From positions 682,001 through 746,000 of the forward strand of contig JAPVLO010000122.1 of the NCBI GenBank assembly GCA_027257055.1: DNA of 64,000 nt, read 5' to 3'. The position numbers and the translations under genes were made by a program. The notes beneath the pieces were generated by a model, which did not search any database, was not told the origin of the DNA, and saw only the letters and a list, made by a program, of their open reading frames with translations. Source of the stretch: Cephalopachus bancanus. Its lineage: Eukaryota > Chordata > Mammalia > Primates > Tarsiidae. How positions within the stretch are numbered: position 1 is the stretch's first letter; every line of letters begins with the position of its first letter. This document shows, piece by piece, positions 34,405 through 46,730 of this stretch.

Positions 34405-34612
34405 CCAGGACAGTCCCCGGAGCCTGACTCTGGCTGCAAATATTGGCTCCATCCCTTATTAATGGTGTGCCACAGGCAAGTCACTGTAACCACTCTGTGT
34501 GTTAGCTTCCTAATATCTACCTCAAAGCGTTGTCATGAGGATGAAGAGGGTCAATTTTTAAAAAACAATTAGAACTACATCTGGAACACAGTAAGCATTA
34601 TATAAAAATAAA
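34405..34612 (+). mobile_element. MIR SINE
   Basis: GGAGCCTGACTCTGGCTGCAAAT, AGGCAAGTCACTGTAACC, TCATGAGGATGAAGAGG and GGAACACAGTAAGCATTATAT in order. Confidence 0.75.
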
Positions 34613-34699
34613 TTAATTGCAACCAGACCAATGGTCCTAAAATGACAATTTTATTTGTGATCCTCTTAAGAAACTTCTAAACTCTGAAGAATGGAAGGC

Positions 34700-35148
34700 C
34701 AGAATTGTGCCAAAATATTCACCCAGGCTGATGCCACTGCTCCTCCAGGCTCTCTGCTGGTTCTCACGTGTGCTTTCCAGATTTCAGCCTCACACCACTG
34801 TTTCTCAGCTGCCCATCCCTCTCCAGGGGATCCTAACCAGCTTTCAGGCCCTCTTCAGAATTTCCTCTTCCAGGCATTCTCTGCAGCCCACTGTGATGGT
34901 CCCTATTTGAGACTTAGGGATTCTTGCACTTATTCTGTAATTCATTGTGACCTGCCACATGATATCTCTTGTATTTCATTTTTATGCATTTTTGTTTAAC
35001 TTGTCACAATACTTACTTTTTGTCTACACAACTTAATTATCAGCTTCATGCCAGTAGAGACCCTCTCTTTGCTTCTTTGTATTCCTCACTGTCTGGGATA
35101 ATATTTTGCACATGATATATGTTCCCTAAACATTTGTTGATTGAATCA
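34700..35148 (+). mobile_element. L2 LINE 3' half
   Basis: Continuous L2-like text ending CACATGATATATGTTCCCTAAACATTTGTTGATTGAATCA.. in short: the usual tail of increasing TTGTTGA-TGAAT phrases. Two open frames inside are chance. Confidence 0.7.
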
Positions 35149-36330
35149 TAAACTACTCTAAAATAAAAATAGCTAGTATGAAGTTAAAAATTACATTTTA
35201 GTATTGCTTGGTTTCTTTTCTTGGTGAAATTTTTGTTTTATTTAGAAAGTTTGGAGGATTTTAATAAGAAATAAATTTATCCTATATGATACTTTGAAAC
35301 AAAAGATGATAGTGCTATAATACTTTCTTGTTTTCTTGAAGTGATGTGTAATAGAATTTTGTTTGACTGATTTTTTAACATTTGGATACTTTAATGTTAG
35401 GGGCAGAGTGGTTTTTGAAATATGACTGAAAGTCAGGTGAGAAGAACATACATTTTCACCTATTTTGGTTTTAAGATTAGATGGAAGCTCAAGAAACCTC
35501 AGCATCATTTAGTTCTCCTTTCCTTTTGAAAAGAAGCAGCAAACTAAAACCCATCCAGAGAATACACAGGTTTGCTTCTTTCTTTTCTTTCTTGTTTTCT
35601 TCTTACCCTACCCTAGTAATTATTCTAACTTCCAATACATTTTCCCTAGTAGGATTTTGTCTATATTTAAGACACTCCAAACCTTTCCAATCAAAAGAAG
35701 AATGGAAAAGAGGAGAAAAAAGGGAGAAACAAATACAATTATTCCCGTGTCTCATACAACTCTCTAATGTTGCAGACAGGGACCAAGGCACCTTCCTGGT
35801 ACAAGCCATTTATTTAATCTTCTTTACTCTCTTCTTTGTGCCAAAAAATTCGAGATTCTTGAGATTTTTTTCAGGAACTTACTCTCTATGACTTTAATCA
35901 TTTGTGTTGCTCTCTTTTGAATCCTTTCTAGTTTCTTAATAAAAGTAATAGAATTTCTGATCCCTGGTGCTTTTCTAAAGGGCACTTGTTCACTGGAATC
36001 TATCATTCTTCCCTTTCTTTTAGTATGGAGCTGAAATGTACAAGAACTAAAACAGTCATCAGGACCTATTTATTATTCTTCGTCAACATATCTGGGTGTG
36101 TGTGCAGTCTTATCTCAAAGACCAAACTTTAGCTAAATTAAGGTAACAGTGAGAAATGTCTAAACTTCCCTCCTGGACTGGGGCTTGAGGCTCGCAGAGT
36201 CTTGTCTGATGGAGAAAGTGGAATGGTGAAAACAGGGCTTACAGTATGTGGATTCTAAAGGTCATCTGCCCTAATCTCCTTCAGTGGATATCAGTTGTTT
36301 CTGCCCACTGGACATCCTTTCTCCTTTCCT
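35149..36330. other. Unique AT-rich DNA
   Basis: No clear repeat. A 136-codon open frame at 35481-35891 is AT-driven and lacks any domain. 35885-36050 may be a very old repeat but I cannot name it. Confidence 0.35.
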
Positions 36331-36334
36331 CTGT

Positions 36335-36700
36335 GGTAGAAGTCTAATTCCCATGGGAAGGTCATTCCATGTGGCTGAACTGGGCAGACCCTACCTGCCC
36401 CCATCTCACAGCAGCGGGTATTGACTTAAACCTGGCCAATCAGAGAGCTGCATTTCCAAATTCAGAGTGAGTGGTTCAGGGCTGGGCACATGACCCAAGC
36501 CAGACCAGCCAGAGTCCTCCCTGTGACATTTCTTTTGGAGCTCTTAATCCACTGGAGGAACCTAACTTCATAGATCTACACCTTGGACTGCTGGTGGCTA
36601 TCTTGTTTCTCAGGTGGAGTGGTCTTGTTAGAAACATGGAGAGAGGTCAAGAGCTCTGATGAAATCTTGAGTCATGCCTGAAGTCAGTCTATCCCTAGAC
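36335..36700 (+). repeat. Old dispersed repeat, copy A
   Basis: GTAGAAGTCTAATTCCCATG, CCTGGCCAATCAGAGAGCTGC and GGTTCAGGGCTGGGCACATG match a dispersed mammalian element. A second copy lies at 39885-40200. Confidence 0.6.
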
Positions 36701-36789
36701 ATTTCTGAAATGTGAGCCAAGAAGAAAAAAAGCAGGTTTGAGACAATGAGCCCCCAAAAGGTGAAGTGTCTGCCACAGTCTTCTTACTG

Positions 36790-37175
36790 CCAGGTTGGAA
36801 TTGACACCCTTTCTCCCACTTCCAACCCATTGCTCCCCCTTTCTCTGTGATGCCAGAGTAATCTTTCTGAACCACATATATGATTGTCTTATCATTCCTT
36901 TATGATAACTCTTTGATGACTCTCCAGTTGCCTGAGTTGAACACAGGAGAAGCTTCCCAGCATGGCACACAGAACCTTCACAATTAGGTCCATGTCCCAC
37001 AATCCTGCCTCTGCTTCTCCTTGTTGTTTATGCTCTAGCTATTCCAAAATACTTGAGGTTTCCCAAGCATGCCCTGTTATTTTAAGCTTCCTTCTTTTGC
37101 CATCTAGAATTCCCTCTTTCCGTTCTATGCAAACTTTGGGCTTTTTATTTGTCCTTCAAAATTAACACAATTAAA
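36790..37175 (+). mobile_element. L2 LINE fragment
   Basis: GCCAGAGTAATCTTTCTGAACC, TGATGACTCTCCAGTTGCC, TTCCTTCTTTTGCC, ending in an A14 run at 37171-37185. Confidence 0.65.
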
Positions 37176-37269
37176 AAAAAAAAAAACCGACCCAGTTATC
37201 CTCTCCTGTCACTGAAAAGGCTTATAGAAACTAGTTTTAATTCAAGTGAAACTAATTTTAATTCTCTGA

Positions 37270-37350
37270 GATGATTCAGCTGGTATCCAGGAGTAGAACC
37301 TTAGTCTCCTGACTTCCAGCCCCATGCTGTCTGTCCTACTACCCTATGAT
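37270..37350 (-). mobile_element. MIR fragment, antisense
   Basis: CAGGAGTAGAACCTTAGTCTCCTGACTTCC is the MIR core in complement; short. Confidence 0.45.
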
Positions 37351-38290
37351 GGATTTGACCTGGAAAAGGGCCAGTGGGCAGTTAATTCTGCTCTGTCTAC
37401 AAAAGCACATTAATCACACTGATCTATACCACTCTACTTCCCCACCCTGGCATCTGGATGGCAGCAGCAGACGTCATTGTACAGAGTTTTTAATGTGTCA
37501 CCAATTATGTATCGTCTTTTAGGATATGCTAATAGCATAAAATGTGCGATGTTGATCCTTTCTTTCTAATCTATTCATATATAGTGGTAGCTCCCGGCTC
37601 TAAGCATCTGGCTTGCTAACTGCATAGTAAATAAGAGTAAACATGCTGCAAGCTGTAGTGAACTACTCATATAAAATCATGTCTGTACAATCAACATACT
37701 ATTGTTGTTGTGGACAGGTGCCATCAATAACAGCAGCCATTGTGGACAGGTGCCTGGGCCCCATTCTGGCACAATTAAATAAGAATTGCTGGGGGTGAAG
37801 CCAGGCCTTGTGTTTTTGAAAGCCCCTGTGGTGATTCCAATGTGCAGTCAGGGTTGAAAGCCACTGGGCTTGTCAGTTCCTCCTTGAGGGGAGGCCTGGG
37901 TAGGATTTGCTAAAGTTTTGAGCTATGGACAAAAATAAAGTCATAAGGGAAGATATGTCTTATTCTAAAAGAATTATGACATATCTTTGCTTTTTTAATT
38001 GCTAAAGATAAAAGTTGTTTCCATAGTAAACACTGTTTTCTTTGTTTTCATATTTTTTTCTCATTAAAATATCATCATAAAGTGATGCCTTATTTCCAGG
38101 GCAATGGGGAGGGGTTCACCTAGTTAGTTAAATGTTTCCTGGAGAATTCCTTCTACTTGATAACACTTTGACTCTTCTCATACCTACAGTGGAAAGAATT
38201 TTTAAAATTCTACCAAAAGGTCTCTTGGCTTTTTCTTCCTCTTCTGTCTCTAGGGTCTCATTGGTTTATATAGTCTTATCTATTTGTTTG
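37351..38290. other. Mostly unique DNA; MER5-like trace
   Basis: 37775-37865 (AATTGCTGGGGGTGAAGCC...AAGCCACTG) is MER5-like. The rest, AT-rich, holds nothing I recognise. Confidence 0.4.
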
Positions 38291-38295
38291 TGTGT

Positions 38296-38582
38296 TTATT
38301 TTTTGAGTCAAGGTTTCACTCTGTTGCCCAGAGGCACAATCACAGCTCATGGCAGCCTGGATCTCCTGGGCTCAGGTGATCCTTCTGCCTCAGCCTCCTA
38401 AGTAGCTGGGCCTATAGGTGCACCACCATGCCTGGCTAATGTCTTGATTCTTTGTAGAGATGTGATCTTGCTATGTTGCCTAGGCTGGTCTTCAACTCCT
38501 GGGCTCAAGCAATCCTTATGCCTCAGCCTCCCAGAATGCTGAAGTGTAAGGTGTAAGGTATAAGGTGTAAGGTGCCTGGCCT
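38296..38582 (-). mobile_element. AluJ, antisense, with heptamer expansion
   Basis: Both arms in complement. At 38544-38571 the usual GGATTACAGG end of the left arm is replaced by four tandem GTGTAAG-type heptamers. Confidence 0.88.
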
Positions 38583-39531
38583 GTACATTCTTATCTAAAT
38601 GTACTAACTGAACCCATTTTGTTTTTACACCTAACTTCTCCTAAATAATAGATTTCTCCTTTGGTTAAAGCAGCCTGTACAATACTTAAAATTTTAAAAA
38701 ACATTTAAAAAAGTTATCCTTGCTTAGTTTTGCTTTGTTTCTGGTGTACACGGCATCAGGCCCAGGAGTTTCGGAGTCTATACTGAGGATACCAAAAATA
38801 AAAAAATAAAAAATAATAATAATACACATTTTAAGAGTTGCTATTTATGTATTACTTTACAAAGTTTGAGTTGAATTGTGGAAGTAATGTGTAGTATGTC
38901 CTTTGCTCAAAAGATAGCATTAATGAAATGAATGCTGCATCATCATGAGACAGACAGGACAGTAAAAAAAAGCAACAGGAAAAAAAGACGGAAGCACGGT
39001 TGTCATTCAAGGAGCACAAGACCATTTTGAAGTGGTATTTGAAGTCTGAGAATGTTGTGGAAGTATGTTCCACATGGAAGCATGAGTATGCAATAGAACC
39101 TCCAACATGACTAACAATTGCATGTATTTGTGATAACTTTGAGACACATGGAACGGTGTGTGATGGGCACAAGGGAAGATCTGGGAGGCCTCACACTGCA
39201 ACAAGCCCTGCAGTAGTTCGCCCTAATCAGAAGTGTCTGGACACTGATGGTAACCACTCTGAGCACCTCTTGTAATTGCAGAAGTCAAACGTGATTTATC
39301 CTCATCTTTTGTTATTGGTATATGTTGAGTATTACAATTTTAATACAATTTTTTTCCTTTCTTAAAATATGTGTACATATTTTTGATACCCTCTGTGTAT
39401 GTCTTGGCAAGCGGCAACAGGGCTTTCCTGCCTTTGGGGCTCACATAAGTGCTACTAAATTCAGAGCTGCTTCTGTGCTTCTGAATGCTGTTCTATTGCT
39501 TCACCCTCTCTCAGTAAACATGCTGGAAGCC
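38583..39531. other. Unique DNA
   Basis: AT-rich. Low-complexity AATAAAAAATAATAATAAT at 38799-38822. No gene signal. Confidence 0.35.
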
Positions 39532-39828
39532 TTTTTTTTTTTTTTTTTTTTTTGAGTTGCGTCTCTCTGTTGCCCAGGCTGGAGTGCAGGAGCACAATCA
39601 CGGCTCAATGCAGACTCCACCTCCTGGGCTCAGGCGATCCTTCTGCCTCAGCCTCCTAAGTAGCTGGCACTACAGGTGTGCATCACCATGCCTGGCTAAT
39701 TTTTAACATTTTTTTTTTAGAGATGAGGTCTCACTCTATTGCCCAGGCAGGCTCCCGGGCTCAAGAAATCCTTCCATCTTGGCCTCCCAAAGTGCTAGGA
39801 TTACAGGTGTGAGCCACCATGTCTGGCC
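39532..39828 (-). mobile_element. AluJ, antisense
   Basis: T22 run then both arms in complement; no clear target duplication. Confidence 0.92.
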
Positions 39829-39884
39829 TGCTGCAAGTATCAATGAACTACTTGTATAAAGCCATCTCCTTTCCTTTTGTTTGG

Positions 39885-40205
39885 GAGTAGAAATCCCATT
39901 TCCTGTGTGGAACCCAATCTATGTGGCTTGAGTGTAGAAGATCCTGCCCCCATCACACAGGAGTAGATATTGACTCAGACCCAGCCAATCAGAGAACTCC
40001 ACTTCCCCATTCATAATAGTGACTCACAGGGACCTCTGGCTCAGTTTCCTGTGTTCATCTCTCACTTTTTCTCTTGCAGTGAAGAAATTGATCCCATATT
40101 CTATTCCTGCACTTTCCACTTGTGGATCTTGATGCCCAAGCTGACAGTATGTCAAAGGGACGGCAAATCCATGAATCCTTTCAGCATGAGTTGTGAATGA
40201 AATAA
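39885..40205 (+). repeat. Old dispersed repeat, copy B
   Basis: GTAGAAATCCCATTTCCTGTG, ACCCAGCCAATCAGAGAACTCC parallel 36335-36560. Ends near AATAAAAC at 40200. Confidence 0.6.
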
Positions 40206-40800
40206 AACAGACACAGCCCATGTTCCCGTGTCTGTATAGAATATGACAAATGTTCATTATAAAGTGCTACTAAATTCATAGCAATTTGTGTCTACATGTT
40301 TTTCAATACTAGATAGTGAAAGTACAGATTTTGTTATGGTAAGGAGGTGAGGTGAAACATTTATGGACTACTTTGACTTTGGAAAATGACTCTTTCTCTG
40401 GAAATGGTGGGAACTATTGCTGTGCAGCAAGACACTGGTACAGTGATACTTCTTTTAATTGTCATTTCCCCCTGATGCCTGTCTCCTCTAATTCACACTC
40501 TGTAGTCACTGAAATGGTAAGTTTTGGCAGGGTTTCTGAATTTGAGGGACACAACACACTCCGCTCAAACACAAGGACTCCTTGCTGCAGTGATCCTCAA
40601 CCAGGGCTCTGTGTGATCCTAGGGAGATTAACTGAAGTCTAGGGGTGGCCTGGGACATTAGGATAGGCATATATGACTAGAAAAGAGCATTGATGGTGAT
40701 GCTTGTCTCTCTACTCCTGATCAGAATGTTGGAGATGTGATTGGAGTTGCTGCTTAATGGCAGAACCAAAGATGGTGAAACAGCCCAGGTACTGTTCAGT
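40206..40800. other. Unique DNA with a MER5-like trace
   Basis: 40588-40640 (GCAGTGATCCTCAACCAGGG) resembles a MER5 end. An open frame at 40352-40642 lacks support. Confidence 0.35.
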
Positions 40801-40806
40801 TCCTGT

Positions 40807-40834
40807 CTCCTCCTCCTCCTCCTCCTCCTCCTCC
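40807..40834 (+). repeat. (TCC)n microsatellite
   Basis: Nine perfect TCC-type triplets. Confidence 0.95.
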
Positions 40835-40869
40835 TGCTTCTCCTATTTGCCTAACCCACCATACACTCC

Positions 40870-40965
40870 TTCATTTATTTACCAATATTTTAATGAGTGC
40901 CTCTCACAGGCCAGACACTAGGCAATGGGGTCATAAAGGGATCAAGACAGACAAGACAAACATCA
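40870..40965 (-). mobile_element. L2 LINE 3' fragment, antisense
   Basis: TCATTTATTTACCAATATTTTAATGAGTGCCTCTC and GGCCAGACACTAGGCAATGG in complement order. Confidence 0.65.
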
Positions 40966-41061
40966 AACAAAAAAAGGTCTTGCTATATGCATACGTGAGC
41001 ATTCATATACTGGACATCTAAACTTAATGTACCCTGTGGTGCATAACTCAATAAAAGTTTT

Positions 41062-41362
41062 TTTGTTTCTTTGTTTTTATTTTTTGGGTTGGAGTCTCAC
41101 TCCATTGCCCAGGCTGGAGTGCGGTGGCGCGCTCATGGCCACCCCAGCGTTGAACTGCTGGGCTCCGGCGATCCTTTCGCCTCAGCCTTTCAAGTAGCTA
41201 GAACTACAGGCACGTGCTACCTTGCCCAGATAACTTTGATTTATTGTAGAGACAAGGTCTCACTAAGCTGCCTGGGCTGGTCCTGAACCCGCGGGCTCAG
41301 GCAATTCACTTGCCTCGGCCTCCCAAAGTGCTGGGATAACAGGCTGAGTCACCGAGCCAGGT
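41062..41362 (-). mobile_element. Lineage-specific Alu, 15-bp target duplication
   Basis: Antisense dimer with lineage marks. Flanked by CTCAATAAAAGTTTT at 41047-41061 and 41363-41377, perfect. Confidence 0.95.
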
Positions 41363-41824
41363 CTCAATAAAAGTTTTAAGAATATATGTGTTCTTCCTCA
41401 TTTTAGCATTTAAAAAAACCAACTTTTTCTGTTAAAAAAAAAAGGTCTTGCAGAATCGAGAATAGTTATGAATGGAGAGGCCTGAGAAAGTCCTTAGGAA
41501 CAGAAGAGTTCCTTAGTCACTGGCCATGGTAGTCAGGTCAACAGTATATGTTTTCCAGGAACCACTACAACGTTTTCCAAATGGCTTTGTTTATAGATTT
41601 TTCTATTTTCCAAATTTTCCACTTCTTTTTATCCTGAAAAGGGAATTTTATTTGCAATGGTTAAAAAGAAAAGAAAAGAAAAGATCTTGGGGTTATTTCC
41701 ATCTCAAATAGAATTTACTCTCATAATACAAATTAAGTTTTAAAAATAATTTAAACATTCTGCAATTATGTTAAATTATAAATTACTTAAAACATAGAAA
41801 AGAGCATAAAGGTTAAATTAAAAA

Positions 41825-42362
41825 TGAAAGGAGAGCCTATGACCCATCAGTTCTAGTCCTAGGTATTTATCTAAGAGAAGGAAAAACATATGCCTACGAG
41901 AAAGCGATGTACAAGATTGTGCATGCTAGCTCTGTTGGTGATAGCCCCAAACTGGAAACAGTTCAGGCCTCCACCGGCAGGAGACTGAATAAGCTGTGAC
42001 AGATTCATTAGAGGAATATCACTCAGCAAGACAAACAAACAAACAACAGCAATAAAGGAACTACTCTAAATGCAGCATCATGGAAGAATATCAAAATATG
42101 CTGAGTGAAAGAAGCCCATTAGAAAAAAGTACATATTGTATGATTCTATTTACATGAAATTTTGGAACTGGCAAAATTAACCTGTGGTGATAGAACTCTA
42201 ATCAGCGACTGCTTCTGAAGAGAAGAAGCACGAGTGAACAAGAGAATTTTGTGGGGTGGTGGAAATGTTTTGTCTCTTGATATACATTTGACAAAATTAG
42301 ATTCAGTGGCACATGTGAGACCTGAGGATTTCAATCAGTATACTTTAACTAAAAAATAACAA
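41825..42362 (+). mobile_element. Old L1M 3' end
   Basis: CCTAGGTATTTATCTAAGAGAAGG, GCAGCATCATGGAAGAATATC, ATTGTATGATTCTATTTACATGA and GTGGAAATGTTTTGTCTCTTGA are typical of L1MC/D/E 3' ends. Confidence 0.7.
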
Positions 42363-42399
42363 AATTAGAGAGATTTTATAAACATATAATATGTTTTTG

Positions 42400-42528
42400 T
42401 CCCTTTCCCCATTAGCTTGAGAGTTCCTTGAGGGTGAGCAATAAGTCTTACTCATTTTTTATTCTCTTTTTATTTTAACATCTACCAAGAGTAAAGGGAA
42501 AATAAAAGTTTGTTGAATGAATAAAGAA
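42400..42528 (+). mobile_element. L2 LINE 3' end
   Basis: GAGAGTTCCTTGAGGGTGAGC through GTTTGTTGAATGAATAAAG. Confidence 0.7.
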
Positions 42529-42537
42529 TAGTAATAT

Positions 42538-42740
42538 CCTATACTGATACAGTGCTTTCACATTTATAATCTTATTGAATCCCTGTAGTAACCCTGTGAG
42601 TTTACAGATGAGTCTCAGAGAGGTAGTGTGAACCACCTGAGGTCACATCGCAAGAAGGTGGTACAGGCAGGACTTAGGTCTCCTGATATTACAATCATCT
42701 AACTCCAAATCTCATGCTATTTCCATGACATGTCAATTTA
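42538..42740 (-). mobile_element. MIR SINE, antisense
   Basis: TGATACAGTGCTTTCACATTTATAATC, TTTACAGATGAGTCTCAGAGAGG, GAGGTCACATCGC in complement order. Confidence 0.8.
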
Positions 42741-43195
42741 CGACACTTGAGCAATTATCTGTTTTTTTTTCTTCAATTTGTCAACTCAACATATATTTTG
42801 CATCTGTAACTTCTATATTTTAAGTGTAACAATTATTTATAAATTTGGCATTGTTTAATTGCCCTCTAATATGAATTCCACCATAATGTATCATTTTCTT
42901 TAGACTTCAAACATGAGCTGCTATCTCACCCAGGAGGTAATTGATAATCAGAGATAAGGGGAAATCCTTTTTGTTGTCTTGAATCGGGTTGCCATTTAAG
43001 TAACTTAGTAGAGCAGGTTTTGAAGCAGCCCTGCTAATGTTTAACCGTGTTGACTGACAAAGAAGGGCCTCTAGTCTACTGTTTATCTTGAACTTTCTGG
43101 GACAGATAAATCCCTCGTCACTGAATTCCACAATATAATACAAATCAGCATGTATTGTCATTCATGGTACTGTACCCATTTAATGTGTAGCGGAA
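42741..43195. other. Unique DNA, possible conserved element
   Basis: 42907-43161 is open on the minus strand (84 codons), but I see no splice frame or domain. Could be a noncoding conserved stretch. Confidence 0.3.
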
Positions 43196-43199
43196 GGAA

Positions 43200-43390
43200 A
43201 CTGACTCATATTGATTCAACATCTACTGTGGGTTTATGTTTGTTCTCTCCTTTAATCCTTACAACAACAAAATGAAGTAGGCACTGTGTCCCCATTTTAC
43301 AGGTGAAAAAAGCTGAGGCTCAGAGAGTCTGGTATATTGGTTAAGGTCACACAGCTAGCAAGTGGACAAAGTCAGGATTCCTCACTCTCC
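43200..43390 (-). mobile_element. MIR SINE, antisense
   Basis: CCCCATTTTACAGGTGAAAAAAGC, GGTCACACAGCTAGCAAGTGG are MIR core text. Confidence 0.85.
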
Positions 43391-43463
43391 ACATGTGCTC
43401 CATCCATCCTTCTATGTTGTTTCTTCAGGATACTACACAAGGCTAAATACCAATTTCAGAAGG

Positions 43464-43915
43464 TGTTGTAGACGGAATAGTGGCCCGCAAAGATGTCCAC
43501 GTCCTAATCCCTGGCATCTGTATGTTACCTTACATTGCAAAAAAGACTTTTTAAAATGTGATTAAATTAAGGATCTTGAGATCGGGAGATTAGCCTGGAT
43601 TATCTGGGTAGGCTGTATATAACCACAACGGTCCTTATAAGTAAAAGAGGGAGGCAGGAGAGTCAGAGGTCAGGGTCAGAGGCAGGACCACACACCAAGA
43701 GATGCAGGCAGCCTCTACAAGCTGGAAAAGTAAAAGAAACAGATTATCCACTAAAGCCTCTGGAATGAATGCAGCATTGCCAACAGCTTAAATTTAATTC
43801 AGTAGGACCCATTTCAGACACCTGACCTTCAGAACTCTAAGATAATGCATTTGTGTTGTGTTTGGCTAAGAAATGTGTTTTAATTTACAGCAGCATTAGG
43901 AAATGAATGCAGAGG
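43464..43915 (+). mobile_element. Old LTR-type element (MaLR/ERVL-like)
   Basis: Starts TGTTGTAGACGG and includes GTGATTAAATTAAGGATCTTGAG, GATTAGCCTGGATTATCTGG, CCTCTACAAGCTGGAAAAG and TTTACAGCAGCATTAGGAAATGA. A common mammalian LTR-like repeat; subfamily not assigned and flanking duplication only GAAGG/GAGGA. Confidence 0.6.
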
Positions 43916-46290
43916 AATAACAGTTAACTGATACACAAATCATCTTCTTTTGGCATTTTAAAGAAGCAAATTTCAATTTTCTCTTTTAATAGCTTGTGTC
44001 TTGATTAGGAATCTTTATGACCACTACCAGATTTAAGTGTGCTTATATGATGAATCTTAGTACTGTAGGAAAAATCCAACATTGTCAAGGCTTTTCTATA
44101 GAAAAGGCAATAACAAGGCAGGATGCATGAAAATTCATAGAGTACCCAAATCATTTGGTAATTTGTTACTTTCTCTACTATTGTGGACACCATCTAATGT
44201 GCCATCTTACTTCAATATTCATTACATTTACTCATCATTCATTTAACAGTGATCGGGTGTCTCCCATGAAGCTATAATCAGACAGGCACATGTGCAGGGA
44301 GGCACGTAAGTAGACAGATAAATAGACACACCATAAATTCTGCAGGGCCCTAAATCCTGACCGATTTTCATTTTCAGTATTAGCTCACTTACCATCTTTG
44401 AATTAGGTGGATGTATAAATGTTTAAAAGTTTATCAGGTATCTGATTACAAGAGAATATAAATAATTCAATAGAGAAAATTACCCCTCTAAAGTTGATGG
44501 AAGTGGCAAGTAATATACATGTAATATAATATAAATGAGAAATTTCAATCTTATACTAAGTTGCTTTGATGATTAATCTGTTTTTCAAAAGAAGAATTAG
44601 TGCTCCTGCCAGAGAAAGAACACTCTGACATCTATTAGATCTTATAAAAGTCTGATTTATTTCTTTTCTATCAGAGTTAATTTTGAAAGTTAGGAAAAAA
44701 GTCTTGATGCTAAAAGATATGAAAAATCATTCAGTGCAATATAACACGACCAAGTCAGAATTCAGCCTCAATCAAATTGCAAAGCTGCTCACTTATCATT
44801 AGACTTGCTTAGTCAGGGACCTAAGAGTTGGTCCTGCAGGGTATGCGAAGGACCATTTAGGGTCTCAATTAAATGTGTATCTGACTTGGCCTAAGGGTGC
44901 TATTCTAAGAGTCGACTCATCTAGATGAGCCTCTTTTTTCCTATTACATGAGAACATGTTCTCTGAATTCTTTTCAGTTGCTAATGTGATCCATTCCCAA
45001 ATGAGTGAATCCTAGTTTTGCTGGGACATCAACCCGCATAGTAGTCTTAATATAATGATCAATTAACAGTGTACTCACTCAACCTAGTTGGTGCATATTC
45101 ATGACGCACCCTCCATATCTAAGGAGTTTGCTACATTTGACTGAAGAATATGAGCAAACATAAAACACAGAAGACCCATCTAGTGCTTTTGTTTGAATTG
45201 CAAAAAGCTTTACAACTTGGTGAGCAACTGTGCCTCTGTGATTATTAGAAAAAGTGGCCCTTTTTCCTGGATGAATGAAGCCCCACACCAAGGCACCTGT
45301 GTTGATGAACAGAACATAAGCCAGATTTCAGTTTTGGCTAGATGGCTTTGAGCGGTGCACATCTTCTCTAACCATGCTTAGCAACCTGGTCCTTACTTTG
45401 TAATCTAGTTGAAACAGCACATCTACTCTATATTCAGTTCTTACGAGTTCCTTCAAATGGCACATTGTTGATTCCTCTAATGAAATCAGAGAGACTAGGA
45501 TAGTTTCATTCTCAACAACCCTTGTGAGAAAACTGCCATATAACTGTGTGCAAACAGTTTTGTCAAGTTTGTTTTTAAATATCCAAAGTGCTTATGAAGT
45601 TCACAAGTCTCGCATACAAAAGGAAGGTTGCTAAGGCTTATGTATTCATCTAGCAAATGTGTTTTGAGAACTATTGCCAGGCACCAGGAGATCAGCAATT
45701 GATGGTAAACAGATAGCTACCATCTCTGGATGCATGGAGAAATATTCCGGGGGGTAGGGAGGAGGGGAAGAAATAGTAAAATAGGAATCCTGATAAAGAA
45801 ATCTTGTTCCTTGCTGATATCAGGCCTTACTGAGCAGGAGGAGTTGGGCAGTGGTGCAGATGGTTGCCAAGGAAACCTTTTCCAGTTGAAAAAGAACAGG
45901 TGTGGGCCTGGGTGTGCAGACATGCATATCCTCATACTTAGCCTTTCTATCCCGAATTGGAAAGAAAAGGAAGCTGAAGGCTTCCCCTTGAGGAGACTGG
46001 ATAGGCTGTTAGAGAGTGCCAGAGGTACTTAGGAGAATTAAGAAGGCTAATTAATTGGGTTTCCTGAGCTGGCATAGTGTCTCTGAAGCAGAGGTCAGTG
46101 CAAGCACTTCCCTGCGAGCTCCTGGGAGCTGTGTGTGCACGAAACCTGGAGTGTTTGACAACTAAGAATGAGAAAGGCCACGGTTGTCTTTTCCCTGGAA
46201 GAACCAGTGATTGAAAACAGCTCATTCAGTGTGAGAAATATTCCTAATATATTCAAAGGCTTTATTTTAATCATTCTCTAGTCTATGAAC
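43916..46290. other. Long mostly unique region
   Basis: Almost repeat-free 2.4 kb with moderate AT content. A weak antisense L2 piece lies at 45640-45720 (AGGCACCAGGAGATCAGC). The stretch 44560-45640 looks like conserved noncoding DNA. Open frames at 45717-46032 are not supported. Confidence 0.35.
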
Positions 46291-46299
46291 TATTGTTTC

Positions 46300-46500
46300 C
46301 CAAAGGGTTATTCATAAGTCTTAAAAATATTCAAATCCTTTCATCCAGCAATTCTACACCCAGGACTTTGGCCTAAAATCATTAGGTGTGTATACACAAA
46401 TGTAAGATGTTGATTGTAGTAGTTCTTAATGTGGAAAAATTGGAAACAACAAAGTGTTCATGGAGGATCCATTAAGTAAGCTTTGGTGTACCTATCTAAG
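46300..46500 (+). mobile_element. Old L1M 3'-region fragment
   Basis: CAGCAATTCTACACCCAGGAC and GGAAACAACAAAGTGTTCATGG are typical L1M/L1ME ORF2-end text. It may continue at 47037-47335. Confidence 0.65.
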
Positions 46501-46534
46501 GGAAAGAGAAGCGGCCAGTGACAATCAAAGGTAG

Positions 46535-46714
46535 AGTAGCGGTTCCCATATGAGAGGCATATGACGTCCCTCCACATCAGCACAGTCCTAACCTGCCAAG
46601 AAGTCTTAATTTGAGGTTGGACAGAGGAGGATTGTAGTTTGGGAAGGAAGGTGAAATCTTTAAAAACCCTCCCTGGGTGATTCTGATACCCTGAGAGTGG
46701 GCATATCCCCTTTT
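46535..46714. mobile_element. MER5-like nonautonomous hAT fragment
   Basis: AGTAGCGGTTCCCATATGAGAGGC...CTTTAAAAACCCTCCCTGGGTGATTCTGATACCC. Confidence 0.5.
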
Positions 46715-46730
46715 AAGAATCATGATTGTA

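Noticed and set aside
35481..35891. 136-codon open frame
   Set aside because: Phe/Ser/Leu-rich product of AT-rich DNA, no recognisable domain and no conservation evidence.
40807..40834. CRISPR-like tandem array
   Set aside because: Simple triplet microsatellite; no spacers, and the host is a primate.
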